NCBI GenBank assembly: GCA_020631735.1
Contig: CM036179.1
Span: forward strand, 21,877,063 to 21,941,062
DNA length: 64,000 nt
Source of the DNA: Saccharum officinarum
Lineage: Eukaryota > Streptophyta > Magnoliopsida > Poales > Poaceae
Direction of reading: 5' to 3'
In this document: positions 31,856 to 43,239 of the stretch, piece by piece
Layout: each line of letters begins with the position of its first letter
How positions within the stretch are numbered: position 1 is the stretch's first letter
Translations under genes and position numbers: made by a program
The notes under the pieces: generated by a model
The model's database searches: none
Seen by the model: only the letters and a program-made list of their open reading frames with translations
What the model was told of the DNA's origin: nothing

Positions 31856-31946
31856 TTATTTCTAACAAAGAAACGAATTGGTCTCCTACCCGTCAAACGA
31901 GTCGAAAATTAGTGTGGGGTTGGGTCAAAGATACATATGTTGACTA

Positions 31947-32203
31947 CTCCCTCTATCTCTAAAAAAGAGTCATTCTTGCTTCCCAAAAAGTCAACAATAT
32001 TCAACTTTGACTAAATATATATAACAAAATATTAATATTTATGATACATAATTAGTATTATTGGACAGATCTTTGAATATACTTTCATAATAAATTTATT
32101 TGGATATACAAATGTTGCACGTATTTTCTATAAACCTAGTCAAAGTTGAGAAAGTTTGACTAGCACGCATCCCATAGCGACTCTTTTAAAGGGATGGAGA
32201 GAG
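31947..32203. mobile_element. Stowaway-type MITE, 257 bp
   Basis: CTCCCTCTATCTCTAAAAAA at the left and its inverse (TTTAAAGGGATGGAGAGAG) at the right, with TA duplicated at 31945-31946 and 32204-32205. Confidence 0.8.
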
Positions 32204-32219
32204 TAAATTTAAGAGGCAA

Positions 32220-33190
32220 CTAGCAAGTACTCCGTACACGTTGCAGGACATGCACGGCCCTCTTTCCTTGTTTTGTTGTCGGTGGTGGTGTTGATGTTGT
32301 GAAGCCTGATGACAATGGGACATGTAATACTTTTTTTGGCGAGACCTGAAAGCTACTACTTACTCTTGCTAGCTTGCCATTTCTGTGAAACCATGGCGAT
32401 TCTGTTAGGAAACTTATGTCAAAATATGGGCTCACATATACAGTATCTACTAGTATAGCTAGGACAACCGACACATGATTGCTCATGGTTTGGAGTTACA
32501 TTCGGATTTTGCATGTTTTTCTTACGGTAGGTAATTAATGCACAATGCTCGAGCTGTTTGGCTGATGGTTTTTGCGGCTGATAAGTCGGCAGATGTTGTT
32601 TTATTGTGAGAAAAAACACTATATCATGACTGATGAGTTAAACGCGAAACAATCAGTGAAGCACATTGTAATCTGGTAAGCATTAACTAGAATCCCTCTG
32701 CATCGTATCGTATGTACATAAAACGCATTCAAACATCGAGGCGCACAACAAAATTGATTGATCCTAAACTTGTACCAGGATCTCTACCGGTCGGATGATC
32801 ATATCCATGATGGCGTGAAGCCGTGCAATGTATGGGGTTGTTTGGCATGGCTCCAAAGCCAAACTCCAGGCTAGAGCTGGTTCTAGCTAGCCAAAAACTC
32901 CAACTCTAAAAAAAGTTGGAGCAGCCAAACTCCATGGAGTTATTGGAGCCCTAGTTCATTCTCTGGAGCACCTCTTTTCCAGTTCCAGAACCCTCTGAAA
33001 TAGACCTAGCCATGGAGTTCCAAGGAAATCACCCGCTTTTTCCATCGATTACACATTCCCACCCATCCCATCACCCATCGAACCGTTATTTTTCTTATGT
33101 TTCTACCGCCCCCAACCCTATCCACTTCCGTACTCGGCCCGACTCCCTCGCCCACTCGACGCCGGCGCCCCCAACTCACCCGCTCGGTCG
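32220..33190. other. Intergenic with a hairpin-rich repeat, no gene recognised
   Basis: Sequence at 32838-33005 begins GGGGTTGTTTGGCATGGCTC and contains the hairpin CTCCAACT...AGTTGGAG; it looks like a MITE, but its ends could not be matched. 33010-33190 is C-rich and 5'-leader-like, interrupted by the solo LTR. Confidence 0.35.
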
Positions 33191-33195
33191 CCAGC

Positions 33196-34793
33196 TGTTG
33201 ACGATAGTTATATATCATATTTAAAGGTCAATTAAACATAGAAGGGCATGGATATGATTATCAATAGAGGTTTAGGGTTTAAACTGACAAGATTCCACAA
33301 GCTTTGGTGAATTATTATTTTGTAGGGATTAAATAGGGAAAACATGGCTGGATATGGAGAGAATCCAACCACAACACAACTACTTGCGCAAACGGATTGG
33401 AAAGTGGCACTAGAAGGACGTGAAAGATTCCAGAAGACATCAGGACGAAGCGAGAGCTTGGCGTCTGCCCCTAGGCCGGCCGGCCTAGGCCCACTTGCCA
33501 TTGGCCCCTCCTTCGTATGGCAGTGCTCCACTGACCTAAGGATCGTATCTCAACCATAGTTCAATATCAGTTTGATCCAAGGGCTGCGGTTCATCCCACC
33601 GGACTATATAACCAGACCCAGACCCCCTTGGGGCATCAATTCAATCTCTCTTGAAGGCGAAGTTCTAGTCAGAAACCCTAATCTCTTTGGAGCTCCACCA
33701 ATTCTAAGGCATAGCTAGATAGAACTAGAATTAGAGGAGACAAGCATCGCTTGGATTCTGGATCGTGTCGCGAGGAGGCTCGGTAATAGCCTTGTACTTC
33801 TCTCTTGTATCAACATTATTGATTATTTATTTCATCATGTTCTTATTCTAGTTCATCGTGTTCATCTTCTAGTTCATCTAGTTCTTGTTCTAGTTCATCT
33901 AGTTCTTAATCTAGTTCTTATTGTTCTTGTCAATATTGTCTTTGATCTAGATGACTTTGATCTTAATTGTTTATGTGTTCTTAATTATAATGTTTATGGG
34001 ATACTTTGATTATATGTTTAACATAGCTAGATTATCTTTGTATTTAAGCACATATTCGTATAGCGCTTATCCTAACGATCGAGGGGTGAGTGGTCGACAG
34101 TGTGTAAGCATGGTGTTTATACTCTATTTACCTACAGATACAGCCTATATTCTGGGCCAGCAAGTGGTAGGTCGCGGGAGTGACCGTCCTATTGAGTCCT
34201 CTGTAGTCCACTCCCCGAATATAGGCCTAGTAGGACCCAGTTTCAAGGCTAGATCTTACTATGTTCCTGATCCGCCTTAGAAATGTCCCTTGTGTGTAGA
34301 TATGGAGTAGTCTAACCATGATTGCTAGACGTAATTGCACTAATCACTGTATTATATGACCTATAATTAGAATGACCTAGGAGTTGTTTCTCTATTTTCT
34401 CTTTCTAATCAATGCTAGTGATATAGATTTGGAATGCTCTAAAGACTATCATAGACTAAACTCTTATCAGTTATCCTGTTATCTTTATCTTGAGAATTGA
34501 TCCCTATTATGAGTAAAGATAATGATCTAGGTACTCTCTTATCATATATGTGTGTGTAAAAGTTATAGCTCTCATTATTTTCTTCCCCAATCCTTCCTAG
34601 TGGTAAAGCATAAATAACGATACCTGGAACATTCCTGGGTGAAATGCTACAACGGGTGTATTTTATTTGTGTGCTTGCGAATAACCTATAGTGTATTTTT
34701 TAGAGCAAGTGTCATGATCATAAGTACAACCACGCTCCTGGCATCGTGTTAGGGATGACAACCTAGCTTAAGCGACACTAAGGAGTGCCAACA
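33196..34793 (+). mobile_element. Solo LTR, 1598 bp
   Basis: Starts TGTTGACGATAG and ends GTGCCAACA, flanked by exact CCAGC duplications (33191-33195 and 34794-34798). It contains a TATA box (CTATATAA near 33605) and tandem-like GTTCTAGTTCATC repeats (33840-33910) downstream. No internal retrotransposon sequence is present, so it is the product of LTR-LTR recombination. Orientation is inferred from the TATA box; the lineage is not determined. Confidence 0.82.
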
Positions 34794-34799
34794 CCAGCG

Positions 34800-36357
34800 C
34801 CCCCGAGCTCACCACCTCGCCAGTCGCCGCCACCACCATGCCTCCAGTCCCTCGCCGTCCTCTTCTTAGCCTCCTGCCCAAGCCATCCCGACGCCTTTGC
34901 GTCGGCCACCCTTTTTCAGTTGTGCTGCTCCCCTCCGCGATCCGCGTGCCCGAGGTTGGCCCGCGCCGGGTCTCCTTCGACTGAGCAGAGGCTTAGCCCC
35001 GGGGCGCCCAGCCCTGGTGAGGCCCCCCACCTGCGCCTAGCACCCGTCGACGCCGGCACCGCCCAAATCGATCGGTCCTCTGTACATGTAGCGCATCTGT
35101 CCGTTCATGGGAAGAAGAAGGGCGTGGGAAAGGAAATAGGAAGGAAAACAGGGTTCTAGTTGCGAAAGTGCAGGAGACAAAGAAAAAGTGGAAGGATTTG
35201 TTTTGATTAGTAGAAAGTATAGGGTCGAGTGAGAAACAAGTCATGCTAACTTCGTCGCAAAAAGAAAGAAACAAGTCATGCTAACTAATAAAAACCATTA
35301 AACAAGTCATATAATGAACACGTTATGTCACGTCACATGCAAATGAAGTACACTTCACGTTGGCACATATGCAAATCAAGTCCATGCGAATTCAGATGTA
35401 TTAAGTCTATGTAAAATTACATGATATAATCAAAATATATCAATTCCAAAGTTGCAAAATAAAAAAAGATTTATCATATCCACCGGATCACGCATGCATG
35501 CCAAATCTAGGAAAAAGATTTTTTATATCTAAATCTTTCCTAATTTATCCTACTTTACAAAATTAAAAATTAAATAAATATATATTTCACCTATTACCTC
35601 CTATGTGACTATAACCGTCAGATCAAACTAAATGGACGGTTCACGGTCGTTTAGGTGTACCGTAGCAAAGCCCATTCAAAAGTTTAACGTCAAAAAATAT
35701 ATATATATATTCAAAAGTTGAAAATTACAATGGCATCGATCCAAATAGTAGATCGATCCTACAGTTTCTGTTCCACTGGAATGAAATGGATAAATATGGA
35801 ACGAACCTATCAGTGTACAGTCTTGCACGTACGGTACACCATAATTCCGGCTTTGCCTGCCGACCAACGGCAACCAACCCAACCCCGCACGCTTCTTCTG
35901 AGTGAGCAGGTGTATGATTGCCTTTGGCATCTCCCGCACAAACGCATGCATAACGAACCGCGCGAGTCCTGCACGGCGCGATGGATCTCTCGTTTGTCTC
36001 ATGGCCGGGTCCCCAAACCCAAATTTGTCTTGGGATACATGCGCCTCCCCTTTTGCACGCCGATCACATTGAAGCATATGTTTTGTGGGCACCATTTCCA
36101 GGAGTCCTTTGTCGTCCTTTTGGTTCACTAGCAAACTTGTTGGGCAGCCAAAACATCCTAGTAGTGAGAAACATATCACCGTTGAGTTGATAGTGATGGT
36201 TCGTTCTAACCAAACTCCATCATTCATTTTTGACAAGTGAAGATTGACAAGCCTCATAAGGGCTTCCCCGATGCGGGCAGCAATTGCTATTGGCCTCACT
36301 TAAAAGCTGATGTGCACGTCGGTAGGAAATTATTCAGGACACTGTTCTCTCAACTCA
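34800..36357. other. Intergenic, no gene recognised
   Basis: 34799-35050 is a GC-rich continuation of the DNA left of the solo LTR. A 207-codon minus-strand frame (35676-36299) overlaps a 137-codon plus frame; neither has a domain, signal or biased codon use that I can recognise. Confidence 0.35.
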
Positions 36358-36922
36358 CACTACAAGGAACTTGTTAATCCATGACAAAAAAAATTCTGTC
36401 ACGAATCACCAAAAAACTGTCACTATGCAGCATTTGTGATAGTTTCAAACATCGTCATAAATTGAGCATCATGGATTAACCTCCGTGACGGTTTACCGAA
36501 AACCGTCACGGATTAATGGAATCAGTGACGGCTTTAAACCGTCACGATAGAGCCCGAGGCCTAGTTAGCCCAACCGAAGCCCATTTCCTGTGACGAGAAA
36601 TAAACGTCATGAATGAATTGCCATGTCATCGTGGATGCTTACACGACTGCTTACTTGGATGATGATGTGGGTGATGCAATCACATTTTGTATTTTTCTTT
36701 GCACTAAATATTGATAGCGGGCCGGGTCTATTGTTTTGAGTTAACTAGAGTACGAAGAATTTAAAACCATACACTATGACGATTCAGATAAAACCGTCAT
36801 AAGTTAACGGGCCGGGAATATCCACCGGTGCACAACCATGACGGAAAAAAATTATCGTCACGGATTACGTCTATCAATAACGATTTATAAATTCGTCACG
36901 GATTAACAAATTTCTTGTAGTG
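36358..36922. mobile_element. Non-autonomous CACTA element, 565 bp
   Basis: Ends CACTACAAGGAACTTGTTAA and TTTCTTGTAGTG are inverted, a typical CACTA terminus. Inside are many direct and inverted copies of GTCACGGATTA/TAATCCGTGAC that can pair across the element. Flanking triplets TCA and GTA do not match. No coding region. Confidence 0.75.
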
Positions 36923-39900
36923 GTAGGCACACAGTGATATCTCTAGTCCTGTACCCGTCTACTCTCTCTCCCTTCCTGTCACATCCTTTTGCTTTTACCA
37001 AGTGTTGCTACGTGGTCACCGTTGATTAGCTCCTTGCCTTGCCGGAGTGTGGTTCTGGGGAAAGACGACGTGAGGGCAGAGCACCTTTTCCTTACAACAC
37101 ACTCTTGAGACGCTACTTCAGCCTTTTGGCAGGTGAGGGCATTGTTGCCTTTATAAGCGCACCTGACAATATGTGAGGCTACCAAATGATATGACATGGC
37201 TGTGAAATGTGGACGTAGAGGTTGGGACAGTACCCCACGGTAGAACGTTGGTGAAGGCCCAAGAGTTCATCACTAACTTTTGGACCACCGATCACTATTA
37301 ACTGAAGGGAATGGGTTTTTTCCTTCTTCCATCACCTTTTACTCGACGCTCACATTAAAAGTTGAGTATCCTCTCTCTTGAATCATTTTGAAATTACTAA
37401 GTTCCTAGTTGCTCGTTTTCACATCGATAAAAATATGGTTCAAGTGAGAGCAATCAATCACCTTTGGCTGCAACGATCCTAAAATTTAGGTCTAGGAAAA
37501 ACACATTATTTTCCGTATATTAAGGATAACAAGTTAACAACTGAACATATACTATTTGATGATTCAGAATAGAGGATAACAATATTTAAAGATCTAATTA
37601 AAGTTTTTTTAACTAAAATCCTTACTTCTATCGAAAAGGAAGGATATAGAGAGGCTTTTAGAGTTGTTCTAAGTTCTGTGAGTTTGTTTATGAATCACAG
37701 TACTCATATATGCACACGTGCTCACTCTATTATGCATGTACATATCCTACCTACGTGACCACCTCAATCTTACTTCTATAAACACACGTAGGCACCCTAC
37801 TTGTATGAGTACCTTCAAAAGATTGAGACCGGTCCGGCAAGCTCATCATTGTCAACTGTCATCTCACTTACCACTAAATTTAAAAAAAATTCTAAACATC
37901 CATGATCCATGTTAAGTCAAGAACTTACAACCTAAGTCAGCATGCAGGTCCCAGCATAAGGAACTTGATCAACCAGCAGAGCCACCCTTATTTCGACCGC
38001 CTGTGTCACCGAATCTTTAAGATCGAGGCCTTGTTTAGTTCTAGGGGTGTAAAGTTTTAGGGTGTTCGGATACTAATAAAAAACTAATTACAGAACTCGC
38101 CTAAACTGTGAGACGAATTTATTAAGACTAATTAATCATCATTAGCACATGTTTACTGTGGCATGACATTGTCTAATCACGGACTAATTAGACTCAAAAA
38201 ATATCTCGCAAAATACAAGCAATCTGTACAATTAATTATTTTTTAGTCTATATTTAATACTCCATACATGTATCAAACATCCGATGTGATAGGGTGTAAA
38301 GTTTTAAGGGAGAACTCGTCAAGGCCTGAATCTCGATCCGCTCAGCAAAATTTTTTTTGACAGGCACAGGTAACTAACCACACTAGGCCTCGTTTAGATT
38401 CCAAATTTTTCCAATTTTGTTACTGTAGTACTTTCGTTTATATTTGATAATTAGTATCAAATCATGGACTAATTAGGCTTAAAAGATTCATCTCGTGATT
38501 TACAATCAAACTGTGCAATTAGTTATTTCTTTTACCTACATTAAATGCTTTATGCATACGTCTAAAGATTATGTGATGAAAAGAGCGTAAAAATTTGGAA
38601 TTTAGAAAGGAAGTAAGCCAGGCCTCATTCAACATAGTCATCAATCAACATCAATCTTGCATCAATCTACAAGTTGCTCAGACAAACCAGGTTAGTTGCA
38701 CGTTCTTTTTTCTCGGTCGAAGAAACGACGGGTGCAAGATTTTAAGGCCAGGTTTTACCGAAAGTTTTTGCTTTCACTCATCGCTTCGAATATTTGACAC
38801 GTAGAAAAAAAAACTAATTGCACAGTTCTTAAAAAAATTGCGAGACGAATCTTTTAAGCCTGATTAGTTCATAAAAAGTCTTAAGTGTTACAGTAACCAA
38901 CATGTGCTAATAACGGATTAATTAGTATCATTAGATTCGTTTCGCAGTTTGCTGACGGATTCTGTAATTTATTTTTTTATTAATATCCGAAAACCTCTCC
39001 CGACATCCTTCCGACACATCTGATCTGACATAAAAAAAAAATTACGAACTAAACGCAGCCTAAAAGTGTCATACTCCGTATACCTGCCATGAAAACGACG
39101 AGGTAGCTAAGGCACGTAAATTATTTGATGGGACTTATCCTTGAAGCAAGCATGTGACCAAATGACCAATGACCTTGGTTGATTGCCAGTTTGCCACGAC
39201 GAACACTTCTTCATTCGAAGCGGACTAGCCGACTAGCGGAGTCGTCGCAGCCTATGAAAATGAAACGCGGTGGGCAATAATGCCACATGATCGAGCGGCG
39301 GCCAAACAAAAAAATAAGACTTAACTCCTCGCATCATCAGAGAAATATGCATATAAAATATATGACGCTCGGGCCAGTGCAAATAAAACGTCCTTCGAAC
39401 ATGGTCTTCTTTCTCAAAAGCAATTTGCTTGGCAGTGGACGACCGGAGTAAAACGATGATCAATTTAGTCTTTAGGCTATGTTTAATGCAAAGTACTTTT
39501 AAAGTATCGGAGAAATACTACGGTTTTATAAAATATTTTGGTTTTTAAAAGCTACTTGGTGTTTAGATGCAACAGATCTTGTAGTATCTAAAATCATAAT
39601 TTTATCGAAACTGTAATTTTTTTTGGAGTTTTAGAAACTCCACGCATAACCTCTTTTTTTTCTAAACCACAGTTTTGTATCTCATTAATTTAAAAAACCA
39701 TAGTTTTTTGATACTACATGTTTTGAAAACTGCATCGATCCAAACCGTCTTTAATGTACTTTTATTTTTTAGAGGAGATCATTTTATGTCTTATTGTCCA
39801 TTTTTTGCATTGACCTTTGTTTTCGTGTGATATACGGACTGTGAGGCACTCTTCGAGTGTCCTTTTATATAAAAAAAATGGTTCCGAACACACTTGACAT

Positions 39901-40066
39901 TGCAAGAAAATTATGAGCGGTTCACTGTACATGGTGCACGCTACAATTACTCGTAGTGAATACAAATATACTGTTGAAGCAGGCTACGAAAAGATTCGAG
40001 TGGAAAAAGAAACCCGTGGAACACAATCACTGGTTGTTACATAGTTACTAGTACATTACAGTACAT

Positions 40067-40314
40067 GGCTGTGTTTAGTTCCACAAAAAAAACGTACTAT
40101 TCCAAAAAAAAGATTCTCTGTCACATCAAACTTGCGATACATGTATGTAGTACTAAATGTAGATAAAATCAAAAACTAATTGCACAGTTTGGTTGTACTT
40201 TACGAGACGAACGTTTTGAACCTAATTAGTCAACGGTTGGACACTATTTGTCAAATAAAACCAAAACGTGCTATAATATTTTTTTCACCCTTTTCAGGGG
40301 AACTAAACACACCA
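40067..40314. mobile_element. MITE, 248 bp, GGCTGTGTTTA ends, in duplication copy 2 only
   Basis: Starts GGCTGTGTTTAGTTCC and ends GAACTAAACACACCA, flanked by CAT at 40064-40066 and 40315-40317. The equivalent place in copy 1 (about 12854) reads straight through, so this insertion is younger than the duplication. Confidence 0.78.
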
Positions 40315-40451
40315 CATACCAGTTTAAAAAAAAAAGGAAAACGTACTTACATACCATACCGTTGATGAAAACGAGCATTGCAGCAATTTGCAAGCTTCTG
40401 CTATTCTTCATGCATCCGTACTGCCATTGTCCATGCATGCACTGTTCTAGC

Positions 40452-41777
40452 CTAATCTTTTTGGCCTCCACATTGCCTGAAGCTCTCAATCAGGTGCGTG
40501 AGGTTCTCATACGAGGACCCTCCGTTCTCCATGGCCCCATGAGCTTTTTCTCCGTACTCCCTGGCCCTCCTCCTCCTTTCGTCGGCCCCTTCCCCTTCGC
40601 CCATCATCGCCGACACCGCCCGCACGATGTCCGCACGCGCCACCGCCAAGTTCTCGTCGTCGAACATCATCGCGGGCGCCCAGCCACGCACCACGAGGCC
40701 TCGCCCCGCCGTGCGCGCCTCGAGCGCCCCCAGCCACTCCTGCACCTCCGGCGCGGCCGCCACCTCGGCCTCCTTCACCACCCAGAGGAACGGCCTGCCG
40801 GAGTCCTCGAGGCCATGGCCGACCTCGAAGAGCTGCTTCGGGAGCTTCCGCACCAGGCTGCCGAAGCTGACGAACACGACGGAGTCCGTGTCCTTGGAGT
40901 CGAGCCAGGCGGCCACCACCGCGCTCTGCTGGACGCCGCCCGACGACGTGTCCCCGCGCGACGCCATGGCATCGACGTCCCGGTTGGAGAGGCAGAGCGG
41001 GCCAAGCGTCCACACGGGTTTGCCGAGCGCCGCCTCGTAGCACGACACGAACTGGCCCTCGAGGTCCACGAACGTGTTCACCACCGCGCCGTCGGCCGTG
41101 CGCATGGCCTCCACGCACTCCGTCCAGAGCGCCTCCCACCCCGGCAAGTTAAAGAAGCCCGGCGCCGTGGCCTTGGTCACCTCCACGTGCACCGGCATGC
41201 CTGGCACCACGAACCTCTCCTGGTCGTCGTCGGCCGCCGCGGTCAGCTCGTGCAACCCGTGGTCGATGCCGTTGAGGTCGCAGAGAGAGTAGAAGCACGA
41301 CGGCCCGTGGAAGAAGAGGCGAGGGATGCCGAGGCTTCTGGCAACGCCGGCCGTCCACGGGTTGCTCCAGTCGGAGATGATGCAGCTCGGGTGCAGCGCC
41401 AGCGCTCCCAGGTACGCTTCCAGCGGGCCGGCGAGCTTCTGAAGGGCGTTGAACAAGGGGATGAAGTGGCCGTTGTCCGTGACCTGGTCCACGTTCTCGA
41501 TGCCCGGGGGCAGGCCGTCGTCGGTGTCCGTCGGCAGCGGGAGCTCGACGATCTCGAGGGACAGCTTAGTGCGCACGGCCTGCTCGGCGACGCCACGCAG
41601 CCGTGCGCCGTTCAGCGGTGTCGTCACCAAGCTCGCGCGCGCGCCGCGCTCCGCCAGGAGGCGGGCGAGGTTGACCATGGGGATGGTGTGGCCCTGCGCC
41701 ACGAGGGGGACGATGACGAAGTGAGGTGGCGGTGGTGGCGCTGGCATAGCAGCAGCGGATTCCTCGGTGGGCGCCAT
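40452..41777 (-). pseudogene. UDP-glycosyltransferase UGT-A', in-frame deletion of the donor box
   Basis: The reading frame is open for 441 codons from the Met at 41775-41777 and is nearly identical to UGT-A: the same N-terminal HFVIVPLVAQGHTIPM, the same catalytic His30 and Asp136. It lacks 63 consecutive residues relative to UGT-A, from just after WAP of the PSPG box through VTAP, so only the first three of the 44 donor-binding residues remain and WAP joins directly to AMMFDDEN. The 189-bp deletion is an exact multiple of three, with a 2-bp (GG) microhomology at the joint. UDP-sugar binding and transfer should be lost. The frame, TATA box and C-terminal helices are kept, so an acceptor-binding or dimerising pseudoenzyme is conceivable, but a recent pseudogene is more likely. 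Confidence 0.88.
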
Positions 41778-41875
41778 GGACGTGCTAAGCAGCCTAAGCT
41801 TAACTTCGGGCGGGCACCGCAGGAATGGTGTAAGAAATAGAGTGGCCTGGGAGTAGAAGGATCGAGGTGCTGATT

Positions 41876-41883
41876 GTATATAG
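41876..41883 (-). promoter_or_regulatory. TATA box of UGT-A'
   Basis: Minus-strand CTATATAC about 100 bp upstream of the start, at the same distance as in UGT-A, so the copy may still be transcribed. Confidence 0.45.
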
Positions 41884-42474
41884 ACATGGGAGGCAACTTT
41901 TTTTTCCACAAGTAGGCTCGATCCTCCCAGGTTTCCAGCCAAAATTTGGCAAACATTTTGGAAAGTTTCGTAGACTCGTTTGATGAAGACGCTAAAAAAA
42001 TTTTGTATTTCAAGAGTCATTTAATCTTCAGAAATCAAAGCTTGCACGCGGCTGAAAACCTTCGAGTTATCCATCGAACTCCGAACATCAGTATTTTTTT
42101 TCCCTACAAAGGCTGAGCATATATTTATAAATTATAACTAAAGGTTACATCTACCATTAATGATGTTGTCAGGACATATTTTTACAAGCTTTATTTTCTA
42201 GAACAGAACATGAGCAACATATTTGGCTATTTTTGTCTCTTCTACGATGCGCAATCTCAGCCTCTCTACGCTCATCCACGGGCACCGAACATCAGATAGG
42301 CAAGGATGCCCTCTGAATTCCTTGGAAAAGTTTCAGTTGTCGAGACGTTTAGCAGGAGCCGGACCATCGATGCCAGCAAGGCAGCAATCTTGCCGTCATC
42401 GATCTCACCAGAAGCTTGCACAGCTGCGTGAGACCTCCAATGATCTTGCCTCGTCATGTCCATACGTTTTGCAG

Positions 42475-42840
42475 GTGTGACCTGGTCGTCACATAGAGTG
42501 GACCTTAGCCGTCTTCTCGAACCGGGGCGTTACATCTTACTACCAGCACCAGGACTTCAGCAATTCTTATTCCTCAATCCTCACCTTCATTGTCACTAGA
42601 CAATTTATTTTCCTGTGAATTTTGGCAGTCAGCAAATTTTTGTGAGTAGCCAGCAATGATATTTCCACGTTCCTCCCAGTATATGTAAAACTACCATACC
42701 TGATCCTCAAGATCCTTGAGCGTCAAATTTGCAATAAGAGTCTATGCGACCTCTAGATCATTAAGGATGGATCCGACCCTTTATTATGATCTGCAAATTA
42801 CGAAGAAAAATATTTTATTGGATAGCCAAAATTCTTTGTG
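42475..42840. other. Intergenic beyond the duplication, nothing recognised
   Basis: Sequence unique to this side of the duplication end. No frame or repeat structure stands out. Confidence 0.4.
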
Positions 42841-42844
42841 ATAA

Positions 42845-43235
42845 TATGCAACAGCCTAAATAAAGAGTAGAGAATGAGAACAAAAGTGACCATCACTTCT
42901 ATATGCTGCCGCCCAATCTTTGGCACAGACAAATGCTTCCACCACCTCAGGTTCGAGACGAATGTGGAATTGATCAATGACACATCGCCTTCATTAAAAG
43001 CGGATTCCGAAGCAATAGTGGATGCTTGGATGGCTAAGACATCACGGGCAAGTTGAGCTAGATCTCAAATTTATTAGAACCAGCTTTAGGAACCCTTAGT
43101 GGTGGTTCTTCCATGTATTTGTCCAAGTCACTTGCCTTTGCCTCACCTTCATCAGCTCCTCAACCTCCCCCCTCCCCAATGTGTGTCACATAGGTAGTTC
43201 TGAAAATTATCTTCTTCTTCCATAAAGTCACTCTT
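42845..43235 (-). pseudogene. hAT transposase C-terminal (dimerisation domain) remnant
   Basis: Minus-strand translation gives LDKYMEEPPLRVP, then LARDVLAIQASTIASESAF, then in another frame RLEPEVVEAFVCAKDW: the three conserved blocks of the hAT C-terminal dimerisation domain in the right order. At least two frameshifts and a stop lie between them. No upstream catalytic region was recognised with certainty, although the sequence between 43235 and 43380 (now the UGT-B tail) may derive from the same element. Confidence 0.75.
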
Positions 43236-43239
43236 TGTT

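Larger units (their letters stand above)
37088..42474. repeat. Segmental duplication, copy 2 (contains UGT-A')
   Basis: Direct copy of 7619-15213. It lacks the Pack-MULE, contains a MITE at 40067-40314 that copy 1 lacks, and has a 189-bp deletion in the UGT and an 18-bp deletion near 40429. The non-coding part 37088-40066 holds MITE remnants shared with copy 1 and no gene. Confidence 0.92.

Noticed and set aside
35676..36299. 207-codon minus-strand frame
   Set aside because: No domain, overlaps an equally open plus-strand frame, and ends in AT-rich sequence encoding Ile-Tyr runs.
40248..41840. 530-codon plus-strand open frame across UGT-A'
   Set aside because: Same antisense artefact; it is open because the 189-bp deletion is a multiple of three and the gene is GC-rich.
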